From Prorocentrum cordatum (taxonomy: Eukaryota > Sar > Dinophyceae > Prorocentrales > Prorocentraceae), in the NCBI GenBank assembly GCA_963575745.1, contig CAUYUJ010002069.1:211832-275831 (forward strand): 64,000 bases of DNA. Direction: 5' to 3'. This document shows, piece after piece, positions 1 through 10,800 of this stretch. Position 1 is the stretch's first letter, and each line of letters opens with the position of its first letter. The position numbers and the translations under genes are program-made. The notes under the pieces are model-generated. The model did no database searches and was not told where the DNA came from. It worked only from the letters and a program-made list of their open reading frames with translations.

Positions 1-110
1 AAGGAAGAGGAGGAGGAGGAGGAGGAGGAGGAGGAGGAGGAGGACGACGACGAGGGAGTCGGAGGAGGAGGAGCAGGAGGAGGAGGAGGAGGATAAGGAC
101 AAGGGAGACG
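1..110. repeat. (GGA)n microsatellite
   Basis: Nearly pure GGA/GAG triplets with a few GAC interruptions open the window. The same motif returns at about 380-500, so the first half kilobase is largely a decayed GGA tract with no coding meaning. Confidence 0.9.
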
Positions 111-132
111 GATGAGGACGAGGAGGACGAGG

Positions 133-340
133 GCGAGAGCAACATCTTGAAAACGGCCCGCCCTCTATCCGTGAAGTTATTGCATTGTTTGAAAATACTT
201 CGAAGACGAATGTGCATGGCGCTATGGCGAGAGCAACATCTTGAGAACGGCTCGCCCTCCATACTTGAAGGTGTTGCACATTTTGAGCGTAAGGATGATC
301 AGTGGTGAGGGGGTCTCAGGGGAAACACCCGGCCCGCCCT
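133..340. repeat. ~94-bp tandem duplication
   Basis: Two adjacent copies begin GCGAGAGCAACATCTTGA at about 133 and 227, followed by an ACGGCYCGCCCTC block and a GTGAAG or TTGAAG block. Diverged relatives occur at 684 and 761, and a possible one near 57,378. The relationship is visible in the sequence; function is unknown. Confidence 0.7.
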
Positions 341-612
341 ACCAACACGTCTCGTGGCGCAACAGGGAAGAGCTGCTTATAAGGAAAAAGGGATGGAGGT
401 GGAGGAGGAAAAGTAGGAGGAGGAAGAGGGAAGCAGCAGGAGACGGAGGAGGGGGATGAGGAGCAAGAGGAGCAGGATGATCAGGAGGAGAGGGAGAAGA
501 CGGAGGTCCTCGACTTCCTCCCGAGGAGGTTTCGAGGGATCGAGGACGGACGATCTTCGATCCCTCGAATCTCCTCGACCCGTCGAATCTCCTCGATCCC
601 CCGATCCTCGTT

Positions 613-685
613 TATCCGATCGACGATCCCTTGAGGCCTCTGTAGGAGGAGGTGCGCAAGCGCAAGCCCGCGCCAGGCGTCGGCG
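613..685. repeat. 73-bp duplicated segment, copy 1
   Basis: This stretch is nearly identical to 2,476-2,548, with only a handful of differences by eye. Both carry GATCGACGATCCC followed by GAGGCCTCTG and GCCCGCGCCAGGCGTCGGCG. A GGA tract lies upstream of both, so this may be the unique part of a larger duplicated unit. Copy 1 has a TAG in the frame that is open in copy 2. Confidence 0.75.
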
Positions 686-850
686 AGAGCCCCACATTTT
701 CAAAACGGGTCGCCCTCCATCCGTGAAAGTCTTGCACACGTTTAAGACGAATGTGCTTAGGCGAGATGCGTATTTTGAAAATGGCCCGCCTCCATCCATG
801 AAGCTCTTGCAAACTCTTGCAATGGCGTCGGGCGTCAGCCGGAAAACCCC
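684..850. repeat. diverged copies of the ~94-bp repeat
   Basis: Two copies, at about 684 and 761, share CAAAACGG, CGCCCTCCATCCGTGAA and TTGCA blocks with the 133-340 duplication. They are shorter and more diverged than the first pair. Confidence 0.55.
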
Positions 851-974
851 CGGCCGCCGGGAGGGTACGCAGGCCTCGCTCGGGGATCCGCTTGCGAGTA
901 TGTGCCCGCCCCGGGCGGCCCGGCTGGGCGCGGCGCCGTGACCGAGCGGCGTCGTCAAGCCGCTCGGAAGGAAG

Positions 975-1060
975 GAAGGAGGAGGAGGAGGAGCTGGAGG
1001 ACGAGGAGGAGGAGGAGGAGGAGGAGGAGGGGGAGGGAGGAACGACGAGGGAGGAGGACG
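975..1060. repeat. (GGA)n microsatellite
   Basis: A GGA/GAG tract within otherwise unremarkable sequence. No supported gene was seen between 860 and 1,570. Confidence 0.85.
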
Positions 1061-1574
1061 GACGAAGGGGATCGATCTCCAGGGGCCGTCCTGAGGGGGC
1101 CACTGTGCTCATGGCGACTTTGTGCCAGCCTTCGGAGCCATACGCAGCCGCGGGGCGATCGGAAAGACGTCCGAGGACGAACGAGTTGGAAAAACGTATT
1201 GGGCTCAGTGTGAAACCGTCGTGGAGGCTTACTTTGGGGTCGCCTCTGGCTGTCTCTAGCTACTGAGGGCTCCCCAGGAGGCCTCTCGGCGCGTCTCAGG
1301 GCCCTCTTGGAGTCTCGCGTCCATCCTGGAGGCATTCTCGATGGTCGAATGGGCGGCTCATGCGCCCTCCTGAGTCCTGCGGCACGACGTCCGCCCATCT
1401 CTTTGCAGCGAACAACACTCAAAACCTTGCTCGTTGACACCGATCCTCGATTCCTCGCGCGATGCAGCATCCGCGGGAAGTCTGCCCTTGGACCACTCCC
1501 AGGGTCCGTCCTGGCCCGTTGTTCGAGCTGCGTCCAGCCCTGGCGACGAGGCAGACGCCCTGGCCCCGAAGGTC

Positions 1575-1855
1575 AAAGGAGGAGGAGGAGGAGGAGGAGG
1601 AGGAGGCAACAGGGGAGGCGGAGGAGAAAGGAGAAAGAACAGGAGGAGGAGGAGGAGGAGGAGGAGGAGCATGAACAGGAACCGTCCGCAGTTTCGAGCC
1701 TCGAGCAGGAGGAGGAGGAGGAGGAGAAGGAGGAGGAGGAGCAGGAAGAGGAAAGGGGGCAACCAGGAGGAGGCAGGTGGGAAGGAGGGGTGGGAGGGGC
1801 GGGCAGGCAGGCAGGAGTTGGACGAGAATGAGGAGGAGGAGGAGGAGGAGGGACA
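1575..1855. repeat. interrupted (GGA)n tract
   Basis: Three GGA-rich patches are separated by short unique pieces. Arg/Gly-rich and Ser/Leu-rich readings across it are artefacts of the triplet repeat. Confidence 0.85.
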
Positions 1856-1859
1856 TTGT

Positions 1860-2108
1860 AAACTCAATGCCCATCAACGATGTGATGTTTCAATCAACCC
1901 TCCCTTCAAGTTGCCTCCTCGCAGTTCCCTACGAGGTTCTGTGTTCACTGAGGGAAGTGCCCCGTTGGAAGACAACCGTATGAGCATCCTAAAACGTGCC
2001 AATGCACAATTATTGGGATTTCAACGCCGCGAATTAACGTTAGCGTTGCGTCCTTGTGATCCTGAGTCGTGCCATAAGACGTTCCTGAGACTTCAACACC
2101 GCGAGTAA
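1860..2108 (+). other. open, non-repetitive stretch, possible exon
   Basis: Between two microsatellites about 80 codons stay open and end at TAA 2,106-2,108. The composition is mixed (contains MSILKRANAQLLGFQRREL) rather than low complexity. Third positions are not G/C biased, unlike the better exon candidates, so coding is doubtful. No family is recognised. Confidence 0.15.
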
Positions 2109-2109
2109 A

Positions 2110-2440
<331 letters not shown>

Positions 2441-2475
2441 CTCCTCCTCCTTTTCCTCCTCCTCCCGAGACCGAC

Positions 2476-2548
2476 GATCCGATCGACGATCCCTCGAGGC
2501 CTCTGAGGGAGGAGGTGCGCAAGTGCAAGCCCGCGCCAGGCGTCGGCG
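2476..2548. repeat. 73-bp duplicated segment, copy 2
   Basis: Partner of 613-685. In one + frame it reads DDPSRPLREEVRKCKPAPGV without a stop, whereas copy 1 carries TAG in that frame. It may be a fragment of a once-coding unit or simply a duplicated spacer. Confidence 0.75.
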
Positions 2549-2549
2549 G

Positions 2550-3309
2550 CTGGCCCCGGCGGACGGGAGGCGGAGCCTCGGAGGGGCGGAGCCTCGGCGA
2601 GCGGCGGCGCGGCGCGGTCCTCTGGGGAGGGCTTGGCTTCCCGTCGGTGGAGGGCAGAGCCCGCGGGGGGGGGGGGGCAGCGTTGCGGCTCTGGGGCGGG
2701 GGAGCAGTCCTCAGGATTCCAACATCTAGTTCGCGAGCATGCGCTAGTTAGTGAAGTAACTCGGTCAGCGTTGAGTTGCGCCCAGCCTCAGGACCTCATG
2801 GTGCCTTGGAAGGTGGGCCCGACTCAACGAACAAACACGGCAACAGTTGCGAATTAATTTGTGGATCTCAAACAGCAAAGCCGCGTGGGCAGAGGTGGTC
2901 ATCGGATCGCAGAGTGACTACGCTCAACGTGGCCTTTCTCAGTCAGGCCTTCGAGGTATCGTCGGAGGCAGGTGCATCTTCACTGATTCGTGCAGTCTCT
3001 GCTGTGCCTTCTCTCAGGGAGGCGCGGGGGGGGGGGGGTCGCGGCCGCCCTTCGCGAGCACCTTGGGGTGGGGGGGCTGGAGGAGAGGGGGGTGCGATCC
3101 GCGAGAGAAGGGGACGAGGAGGAAACAGAGGCTGAACGCCGCCAGTGACCCAGAGTCGGCAGAGATCGAACGATCGGAGAGCCGCGGCCTCTCCAGGCCG
3201 ATTACCGCGCGGTGTCAAACGAGCCGCCCCCGCGACGTCGCGACGTCGGGGGCCCCGCACCCCCCGCGGTTCTGGCCGCCCCGCTCTGGCGTCTGACCGC
3301 TCGGGCCAG
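2550..3309. other. no feature seen
   Basis: GC-rich unique sequence with poly-G runs near 2,666 and 3,025. Several short overlapping open frames exist on both strands but none has a distinctive composition. Confidence 0.5.
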
Positions 3310-3600
3310 CGCGGATGCAGTTCAGCGAGAGCAAGGGCCCGGGCGGCGCCAGGAACGAGAGGCGGGCGGCGGAGACAACGGCGGCCCTCCCGCCCGAGCC
3401 AGATCTGGTCGGAGTCGGTCCCCGGGGCCCTCCCTGGGAGCCATCCTGGCCCGCTCGGGGCGAGGCGGATCTGGCCGCGACGTGGAGCCTCCGGGAGGTG
3501 CCCGCAGTGGAAGCCCATGCCAAGAGAGGCCCTGCGTGCCTCCAGGGTGCCCTGGGCTTCTTCGGTTCCGAGGGTTTTGCCACGGAAAGCGTGGCGCTCC
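3310..3600 (+). CDS. possible 5' exon, unknown protein
   Basis: From ATG 3,315 the frame stays open with strong G/C at third positions, giving MQFSESKGPGG and a stretch rich in Arg, Glu, Ala and Pro. An AG acceptor (GGGCCAG) just upstream at about 3,309 could equally start an internal exon, and a GT near 3,408 could end it. The following exon candidate at 3,724 is in another frame, so an intron would have to lie between them if they belong to one gene. No domain is recognised. Confidence 0.35.
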
Positions 3601-3723
3601 CACACCAAAAATCAGTGGACGTCCTGGGGTCTCAGGGTTGGGTTTCTTGTGGGAGGTCTCTTGTGGTCGAGCTCCCACAGCACTTGGACCAAGTGCGCCG
3701 AGGAGGGCCGCCGTTGTCCGAAG

Positions 3724-4009
3724 GAAGAAGCCCCAGCTCAAGGCCGAGTATGCCACGCTGAGCAAGGACGGCAAGTCCGTCTGGGAGCCCGGGCTCCCCG
3801 CGGAGGTGACCTCGCGGCGGGTGCACAAGCCCGTGCGGAATGCGCCCGTCGAGGAGGCTTCGATCAAGTGCGACCTCCGCCACACGCTGCACATGACGCC
3901 GGCGGCCAGGGCCGAGTGGCTGGACAAGGCGCGTCGGCGGAAGAGGAGGAGGAGATCCATGACGCTGCTCGCCCTCGAGAGCGCCTCGGATCAATTTTCC
4001 TTGAAGTAA
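3724..4009 (+). CDS. probable exon of an unrecognised charged protein
   Basis: About 95 codons stay open with nearly all third positions G or C, the clearest coding bias in the first 10 kb. The peptide is charged, includes AEYATLSKDGKSVWEPGLP and RHTLHMTPAARAEWLDKARR, and ends in a basic RRKRRRR patch. A candidate acceptor is the AAG at 3,721-3,723. The 3' end is either the TAA at 4,007-4,009 or a GTAACG donor at 4,006. I do not recognise the family. The basic tail could be a nuclear signal, which is inference only. Confidence 0.5.
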
Positions 4010-4204
4010 CGGTCAGAACGCACACTGGGAGAGGTCCAGGCCGGTATTGGTACCTTGTAGTCCCCCTAGCGCGCTGGTCGGCCCCTAGGGGTCGCGAGCG
4101 CTGGCGCCTGGAGTGGCACGGGCAGCGTCACATAATCGACCGCAGCCAGAGAGCCAGTGCTAAGAGCGGCGATGAGAAGCAAGGCGCGCGGAGGGCTGGC
4201 GGCC
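4010..4204. other. no feature seen
   Basis: Unique sequence directly after the exon candidate, possibly intron or 3' flank. Confidence 0.4.
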
Positions 4205-4290
4205 TCGGCAGGGTCCATTTCGATTCATTTCGGTCCGATTCGGCACCAGCCCCGGCCGCCTCGATCCGATTCGATCCCGATGTTCCAACG
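4205..4290. repeat. partial copy of the CGATTCGAT-rich repeat
   Basis: Short run of TCGATTC/TCCGATTCG units resembling the beginning of the longer copies at 37,200-37,425 and 54,763-54,978. The downstream part of the repeat is missing here. Confidence 0.45.
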
Positions 4291-4412
4291 ACCCGACGCG
4301 GCTCGGTGCTCGCATGGCGCCGCTGTGCATCCCGAAGCGCCCGATCCGAAGCGAGGCTTCGGCTCCGTGCTGGTGCGGCCCCAGGCGCATGTTCTCCGAG
4401 GCTGAGGTTCAC

Positions 4413-4525
4413 CCATATCCACCGCCTGCGGGATGGACCTTTGGGGACCTCGGCATGCGTTGGAGATGAATCTATTATGACCCTTGGGGGGGCAGAAATA
4501 TCCATATCCACCGCCTGCCGAGGTC
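4413..4525. repeat. short direct and inverted repeats
   Basis: CATATCCACCGCCTGC occurs twice, about 91 bp apart. Between and beside the copies, GGACCTCGGCA faces TGCCGAGGTCTCC in inverted orientation, so the segment can fold back. It may be a small mobile-element remnant. Confidence 0.5.
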
Positions 4526-4590
4526 TCCGCCGCGGTCGTGATGCCTCGCAGTGCCGATGTTCCGATCTGGGGTCGATTGTCCCTGCCCAG

Positions 4591-4757
4591 TTCGGGAGGG
4601 GGAAAAACACTCAGCCACAATTAATTCATCGTCGATTCCCCAGAAAATCTGCGAAAATATGGGAAGTGGGGGGGAAGACGAACACCCCAAAAAGATTGAA
4701 ACGTAGGGGGGATCCTGGGACTTGCGTGTATTTGTTTGTGTGTCCCTGGGCCCCGTC
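4591..4757. repeat. ~165-bp dispersed repeat, copy 1
   Basis: Aligns along its length with 43,037-43,195. Shared blocks include CGTCGAT followed by GAAAAT, GGAAGTGGGGGGAAGAC, ATCCTGGGA and TTTGTGTGTCCC. Several small indels separate the copies. No terminal inverted repeat is obvious. Confidence 0.7.
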
Positions 4758-5029
4758 ACCGGTGGGGGGAGGGGGGAGCCCGGGAGCAGCCGGGCATCAG
4801 ACCCTATCCAGGTTGGCTGGCAGCAGAGGGGGCCCCACAGGCGGCCAGCCACGTGCCTCGACCTCTGTCGTCCTCGGCGTTGGTCTCGATGTTCGCGCTT
4901 CGATCTTCCTCGGCGTCGTCGTCGTCGAAGTCGGGCCCTCGATCGTCGTCGCCGATCTTTGATCTTCGATGTTCGACCTGCGATCGGTCGTCGATCCTCG
5001 ATCCGCTTCGGACCCTCGCTCGTGGCGGC

Positions 5030-5162
5030 CAGCTGGCCGCAGAAGCCGCAGGCCATGCAGGCGATCCCGACGGGCCGCGCGAAGGTCCAGGAGGTTTTCA
5101 ACATCGTGACGCACCCCAAGTTCGTGTCCGGGGTGCCCGACAAGGCTCGCAGCGAAGAGTCG
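5030..5162 (+). CDS. probable internal exon, unknown protein
   Basis: A GC3-rich open segment reads SWPQKPQAMQAIPTGRAKVQ and then EVFNIVTHPKFVSGVPDKAR. It is bounded by a CAG acceptor at about 5,029 and a GTACG donor at 5,163, both matching GT-AG rules; a GC donor after DKA is an alternative. Sequence just beyond the donor belongs to a dispersed repeat found three times in the window, so the repeat would be at the 5' end of the intron. The family is not recognised. Confidence 0.45.
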
Positions 5163-5170
5163 GTACGATC

Positions 5171-5345
5171 GAAATGGGTACGGAAAGAGAGGGCACGAAG
5201 ACCGATCCTGTCCACTTTGAGCAGGACTCGCTGTCGGTGTCGCCGCGGACGTTGTACATTTGAGACAGACGGCCGCCTGGCCAACAGAGGTCGTTGTCGG
5301 TTTTGGACAACATGTGCTGTTGGGCATCGTACCCACGTTTTCCGT
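5171..5345. repeat. ~170-bp dispersed repeat family A, copy 1
   Basis: Aligns with 41,126-41,310 over its full length and with 38,362-38,500 in its central part. The core CGCTGTCGGYGTCGCCGCGG is followed by CATTTGAGAC, a GCCGCCTG block and GTTGGGCA. It starts immediately after a candidate splice donor. Confidence 0.75.
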
Positions 5346-6180
5346 ACATCATTGTTCGGCCTCTTGGGGGCTCTCGTTTGGCCTTGGCGCCGTGAGAATT
5401 ACCCGGGACGGAAGATTGGCCCCATGGGGAATAGGCCCAGACCGTTGGTGAGCCGCGTTTTGAAAAAAAAAACGGGAAAAAAAAAACTACGTCGGACGTG
5501 TGGAGTTTGAAGTTCTTTGGGCTCTTCCCAGATCCCAGGGACAGTCAGAAAACAGTTCATAGTTCCCGAGAAGCCCCCCCCCACAGTCCAGGTGGTCGAG
5601 TGAGGAATTGCATGGGGGGTGGCAAGCGCCGAATGGGCTCGTTAAAGAAACGCACGCCCTACATATGTACAACGAAAACGAGATCGTCGCACCCACAACA
5701 AAAAACGATTCGAATCAAAAGACCGCGCGACCATTCTCGAATGTGCGATTTGCTCAAACGCACATATCACACCGCTGCACTCACCGCTTTGTTGATACCG
5801 GGCACAATGTAAATCGCATGTCTGAGTTTTTTATGTTGACGTCCGTCTCTGCAGTGGGGCAGCCTTGCGTGATTAATAGCAGACGCTGTCACCTTTTAGG
5901 ATAAAACGTGAGCACCATTTAGGGTATTACGGTAGGACTTGCGTTTGGTTTCTGTTTTTTGTGTGTAGCGGGTTGTAGTATATGCGCCGCCCCTTTGCTG
6001 GCGATTTGCCTCTTTACATTCGAAGGTCTGGTCACAAGGGATGTTTTGCGAGGAAGAAACCATCCGAAGGATACATGTTTGTGCCTGACTATAGGACCCC
6101 GTACGATCTGACCGTAGATCAGGATGCAACACCCCGTGGCATCAAGCAGTTTCCAACAGCGGGGGCGCGGCGCGTGCATT
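5346..6180. other. no feature seen
   Basis: Lower-GC unique sequence with short A runs around 5,460-5,490 and no credible open frame on either strand. Confidence 0.5.
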
Positions 6181-6460
6181 GCGTCGCCGCACGCCGTGCC
6201 CAGCCGTTTTGGCTGGGGCGCGGCCCGCCGCGGCCGCCCCCCTCCCTACTCACCCCCCCCGCCTCCGCCGCCCCGCCGCCAGCGAACCCGCCGAACCCGC
6301 GGGCTGGGCGGGAGCCGCGCTCCCGCGGGCAGGGGGCGGCCCTGCCCTCGCGGGTTGGGAGAGGCTGTAGGCGCGCGGCAACGCGTCGGACGCGGGGGTG
6401 GAGCCTGGCGACGGGGACAGGGAGAGGAAGGGGCACATGTCACGGAGCGGGCGACATGAG
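6181..6460. other. GC-rich Pro/Ala-coding-like stretch
   Basis: Very GC-rich DNA, open in more than one frame on both strands (Ala/Pro/Arg-rich). Base composition alone can explain this, so no gene is called. Confidence 0.3.
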
Positions 6461-6634
6461 GGATGGAGTTGGAGAAGGATAAGGGTGATGAGGAGGAGGA
6501 GGCAGAGCCGGTGGTCTAGCCGCCTCTGCCCCGGGACCGCCACCAGGGCAGGGTGTACCAGCGCTTGGTTTCCAGGCCGTTGACGTGCGCGTTCTGACCC
6601 CATCGGCAGCCGTGGGCAGGCGCAGTACTTTCAG

Positions 6635-6978
6635 CAGCATCAGAGGGCAGCGAGGACGGCGAGGACAAGATTAAGAAGGTGGCGGAGGTTTTCACGGCCG
6701 AGCCCGCAGCAAGGGCTCCTACGAAAACGCGCCGCGGTGGCCTTCAGAGCAAGAAGGCTCGGGACGAGAAGCGGGCGGCAGCATCCAAGGCGAAGTCGGA
6801 CAAGGCCGCCGACGCCAGCGAGGAGAATGGCAACAAGGCCACCGACGCCAGAGAAGAGAAAGACGATTAGGAGAAGGTCCCGCCCACCGAGGACGCAGAG
6901 GAGCCTGCCGCGGACGACACCGCCGCGGTTCCGGACCGTACTCGCAGCACGTTCGTGCGCGGCGGCGACGGTGGATAG
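6635..6978 (+). pseudogene. Lys/Ala- and Glu/Asp-rich coding segment with in-frame TAG
   Basis: After a CTTTCAG acceptor a GC3-rich frame reads acidic residues, then KKVAEVFTAEPAARAPTKTR, then a Lys/Ala/Asp-rich run (SKKARDEKRAAASKAKSDKA) to DAREEKDD, where TAG occurs at 6,868-6,870. The same frame stays open with the same bias (EKVPPTEDAEEPAADDTAAV) to a second TAG at 6,976-6,978. Composition resembles histone-tail or nuclear linker proteins, but no domain can be named. Either translation ends at the first TAG or the first TAG is a recent nonsense change in a longer tail. Confidence 0.45.
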
Positions 6979-7337
6979 GATATGGATTGAGCGACGCGTC
7001 TGAGATGGGTGCGCGGGGCAGGGGCGCGGGCGGGGCGGCGGGCAGGGCACGCATGATCTGCAACCTGAACGCCATCGCCCCTTGCGCGGTCGCGGGCAAC
7101 GCCAGATCCACCCGCCCGCCCGCCCGCCGCTGTGCCGCTGGCGACTAGCTGCGTCAACGCCCTCGTCGACTCGGTCCTCGCCTTTCCCCCGCCCCCCTGA
7201 TCATGCCAGTTTTGCTGCCTTCCTCGCCAACCTCTCCCCCGCGGCCCTGTCTGTTCGCCCCTTCCACCTCCGTTCTTCGATCTCCTGCGCGTCGAGGCCG
7301 ATTGCTACTCGGAGATCGGCGTCGGCCCGCGAATGCT
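6979..7337. other. no feature seen
   Basis: GC-rich unique sequence without a distinctive frame, motif or repeat. Confidence 0.4.
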
Positions 7338-7935
7338 ATTAAATCGTTTCGCTTATTCCGCCCGCCCTCATTGTCTCGCCGCTGTCGTTTGTCTGGGCGT
7401 CGTTGTTAGTGCTGGGCCACTGGGCGACTTGCATTTTCTGGGGGCGGGGCGCGGTGAGCGTCGCAGGCGAAGCAGTTGTTGTGGAATCGATTCCTGCGCG
7501 TCCTTCGTTGACCCCGGCGGCGATGTCTTGGCAGTCGCGGGTTGTCAGGGGGGGTTGTAGGTACTTCGCTTGGGGCATATTGGGGCCAAACGTGGTCGTG
7601 GACAAGACGCCTCTTTGCGTGCTTCCTCTGGGTCTCCTGGGCGGCCTATCGGGGGCCTCTTGGCGGTATGTTGGGGTCCATCTCGGGCCTCGGAGGCCTC
7701 TCGGGGTTTGGGGGGGGGCCTCTCGGGAGCTGCTTGGGGGCCTCCTGGGGGGGCCTCTCGGGGCGGAGGGCTCGAAATAGCCGTTCGGGGACTTTGCCTG
7801 GACCCACTCTTGGAGCCGTTTAGGAGGCCTCGTGGGCCGTCTCGGAGGTTTTTGGAATCGTATTGGGGCCTTTGGGGCGGTTCGGGTGCCCTCTCGGGGG
7901 CCTGACGGGCCGTCTGGGGGCGTTATTTGGTGCCT
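7338..7935 (+). repeat. GGCCTCTTGGG-family block
   Basis: Starts with TTAAATCGTTTCGCTTATTC, closely matching 32,248 ahead of another such block. From 7,625 it is built of CTCTCGGGGGCC / CTCCTGGG units. Open frames reading Gly-Leu-Leu-Gly-Ala-Ser-Trp peptides exist but follow from the unit sequence. Confidence 0.75.
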
Positions 7936-8340
7936 CCCGGGAAGATTTGGACGCGGTGAACCCCCGAACGTCGCATGTGCGAAAAATGTACATCATCCGA
8001 AGGGAAGGGGGCGATTGTCGCTCGTTGGGGCCCTCTTGGAGAGCTTATCGAGGCTCTCTCGGGCCGTCTTGGCGGCCCCTAGGCCCGCATGGGCGTCTCG
8101 GAACAATCTTTCGGCGACTCGGCGCCTCTTGCCCCCCCCTCTTCGCCCCCGCCCCCGAAGTCGAAGTCGGGCCTGTTTCTGTGCGCAGCCTGGCCACAGG
8201 TTGCTTTCCCGCCAAGGCTTGCGCGTCAAATTTTGGCCACCGTAGCACGACTCCCCCCATGCCTTATCCCTGTCGATGTCGCCCTCGCTATCGCCCGCCA
8301 CCCCCCCTCCTTGCTCCCTCCCCCATCGCCCCCTTCCTCG
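7936..8340. other. no feature seen
   Basis: Tail of the repeat block and unique GC-rich sequence; no supported gene. Confidence 0.4.
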
Positions 8341-8344
8341 ATGA

Positions 8345-8515
8345 AGGCCCCCCCTCCCGCGGGTTCGGGGCTTCTGCAGCCCCGACCGCGGGGGGCCCGT
8401 TCGCGAGCGGCTCGGGCTCGTCGGGGCCCAGAACGGGCCGAGCCAGGTAGCCAGCCAGCCAGCCAGGTCGTCGAGCTGGCGCGCCGCGTCGCCGCGCAGC
8501 CTCGCCACGACGAGG
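8345..8515 (-). CDS. weak candidate exon on the minus strand
   Basis: Read on the minus strand from about 8,515 the frame gives ARLRGDAARQLDDLAGWLAT and then a Pro/Ser/Arg-rich part, with G/C at most third positions. The plus strand is open too, so composition alone may explain it. No splice sites were resolved and no family is recognised. Confidence 0.22.
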
Positions 8516-8519
8516 GCGG

Positions 8520-9265
8520 AATGGGTGCTCGATCGAGGATCGTGGGCGGATGATCCAGGATCGGTCGGCGACCGAGGTCGCGAGCCGATGATCGCGAGCC
8601 CACGCCCGAGGACCGGGAATCGAGGGCCGAGAGTCGACGTTCAAGCGTAGAGGTATCAGAGCCGAGTGCGGATGACCAGCGGTCGGCGACCAGGTTTTCG
8701 ACCGCGGCGCATCGAGGACCTAAGATCGCGGGCTGCTCTTCCGGGTCGGATGGCATCACTGGCGCCCCGCCGCGGCCGCAGGCGAAGCGACAACGGTGCG
8801 CTCCCGGCTGCAGAATTCGCTTGCCCCCAGCTCGCGGCGGCGACCCTCCTGAAGCCCCGTCTCCTTGCCTCCCCATCCTGCTCTTCCCTTGGCCCCCCAT
8901 CGATCCCCGATCCGTCCTCCTCCATTTTAGCTTCTTTGTGTTTTCCCGCGCCAGTCGTTTTTGTTGCCCGGCATTTCCCGTTTCACCCCGTCGTCCCCAC
9001 TGCAGTGGCGCAGATGGGCCAAATTGAAGAGTTCGTGCTTGCAGAGCAGGTCTAAACAGGGTAGGCCTGCAGTGGCATCGAACGGTGTTTGTGGGTAGGT
9101 CTACAGAAGTTGTTGCTAAAACAAGGGGTGGGTCTCTGATTTGAGCACCAATAACTAGAGGGTGCCTTTGAGATCAAAAAGATGGGCGGGAGTATGCGTT
9201 GCCGAACGCGGATGGGGAAACGAATGGAACGCGATCGTGGGCAACAAAAGTTGCGCGACGTTCTG
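8520..9265. other. GATC/CGATCG-rich then unique sequence
   Basis: 8,525-8,760 is enriched in GATC and CGA words like 4,900-5,020, perhaps a very old simple repeat. 8,760-9,265 shows no supported feature. Confidence 0.35.
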
Positions 9266-9267
9266 GG

Positions 9268-9440
9268 CGGGGGGCGGCCAGCGCGCGGGCCTGGTCGTCA
9301 GCCGCGTGGCCGCGGCATCGCCGCGTCATCCGCCGCCGCCCTCGGGCCGCGACGGCGGCGGGCGCGACGGGCGGCGGGCGCGCGGAGGAAGCGGGGCGGC
9401 GGCGGCGCGGCGAGGGTTTCCATGGGGGCAGAGGGCGGGG
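9268..9440 (+). CDS. weak GC-rich candidate exon
   Basis: One + frame reads GQRAGLVVSRVAAASPRHPP and continues Gly/Arg/Ala-rich with high GC3. The segment is extremely GC-rich and other frames are open as well, so this could be compositional. No splice sites or family were identified. Confidence 0.2.
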
Positions 9441-10228
9441 TCGGGACGTGGAGGGGCGGGCGGAGTGAGCGACGCAAAAACACGGGGTCGTTTGCGCCGA
9501 CATTGGCGCGTAAAGTGCCCGCGTAAGGTCGCGCGCAAGCGCCCTCGCTTCCAATGTGGCGTGCCGCGCCGGCGGCCCGCATAAGCCGCGGCGCAAGTTC
9601 GTTATGCCATCTCGCGTGAGACCCCTTTTTGATCGTCGCTCGAGTGAGGGTGCTCTCCCCCCTCTTCGCCGCTCGGTGCACGTGGCGGCTGCGCAGCGGA
9701 CGGTACGCGCCGACTGTGGATGGGGGGGCCCGCCGTGGGCCCAAACTGCGACCTGTTTGAAGTCCAGTTTCGGTCGTTTCGTGCTGGGCCCGAAATTAGC
9801 TCGATGGTCTTTTGCGAGCCTTGTCGCGCCGTGTTTGTCCCTCGGGCGGGACCGCCGCCACCCCGATGCCCCATGTGGGTTTTGGATGTTTTCGGCTTTG
9901 TCGTGTGCAACAGCACGAGCTTGTTTGGCGCGATCGTGGTTGGTTTCCCTGTTCGCAGGCATTTGGTTTGGAGGCTGCGCTTAGTTACCCAAGACACGCG
10001 CGTGGGCGAAAGTCGGTTTTCTTGTTGTCTCGATGTATGTGTTTTTTCGCATTGGGAAACACGTGCGCGTAGCTTCGGCATGGCAAAACGCCATAACCAG
10101 CGCCGAGAAGCCGAACAAAACGAAAACGTTTCATGGGTGGCGGCCAAGTCAAAACGCCGTTTATTCCGACGTGCGACAACACTATGTGCGCCCGCTACCC
10201 CCCCCCCCCACACGTACAGCCCAACCAG
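9441..10228. other. no feature seen
   Basis: Unique sequence with a poly-C run near 10,200 and no credible gene. Confidence 0.4.
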
Positions 10229-10385
10229 GTCCAGGACCCACTTCCACCAGGATGTGTTGCCATCGCGCCGACAGGTCGGCAGGAGAATGTTGCGGATCGT
10301 TGCCGGGGCGCTCGACAATTTCTCGGACAAGCAGCGGATCACGCTGGTGTCGAAGTGCAAGTTGGCCGAGCTCTACCAGTCCGCC
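10229..10385 (+). CDS. probable internal exon, unknown protein
   Basis: A 157-bp open segment flanked by CCAACCAG and GTTTCA fits an internal exon. It reads SRTHFHQDVLPSRRQVGRRM, then LRIVAGALDNFSDKQRITLV and SKCKLAELYQSA. Third positions are mostly G/C and composition is that of a globular helical protein, unlike the neighbouring repeat-derived frames. The family is not recognised and neighbouring exons were not located. Confidence 0.5.
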
Positions 10386-10768
10386 GTTTCAAACCTACGA
10401 CGCCGATGTCAGTTCTACGCCCCCGTTCGACCCCATCCCCGGTATTTGGGTTTCTTCTCGCGGGCCTTTTTTCGATTGCGCTGGGGCCCGGGAGGTGCCC
10501 AGGCCGAAATGTTGGAGAAATGTGCTGCGCATGTCTGTTCGCGGGGCCCGGGCTCCCCAAACATCCGCTCAACAGAGCCGCTCCCCAGACCTCCCCAGCC
10601 GTGGGTGGCGAGAAAGGTTGCCAGAGATGCCCAGCAAAACAATGTTTTCGTCATCGTGTTGATGGGCGCCACGCGCTCCTTCCTCCTCATGGGTCATACA
10701 CTCACCAGTTTTCAGCCGTCGCCCGCAGGGACGACAACCCGCAGAAACGTTGAGGAGATCTGCAAACT

Positions 10769-10800
<32 letters not shown>

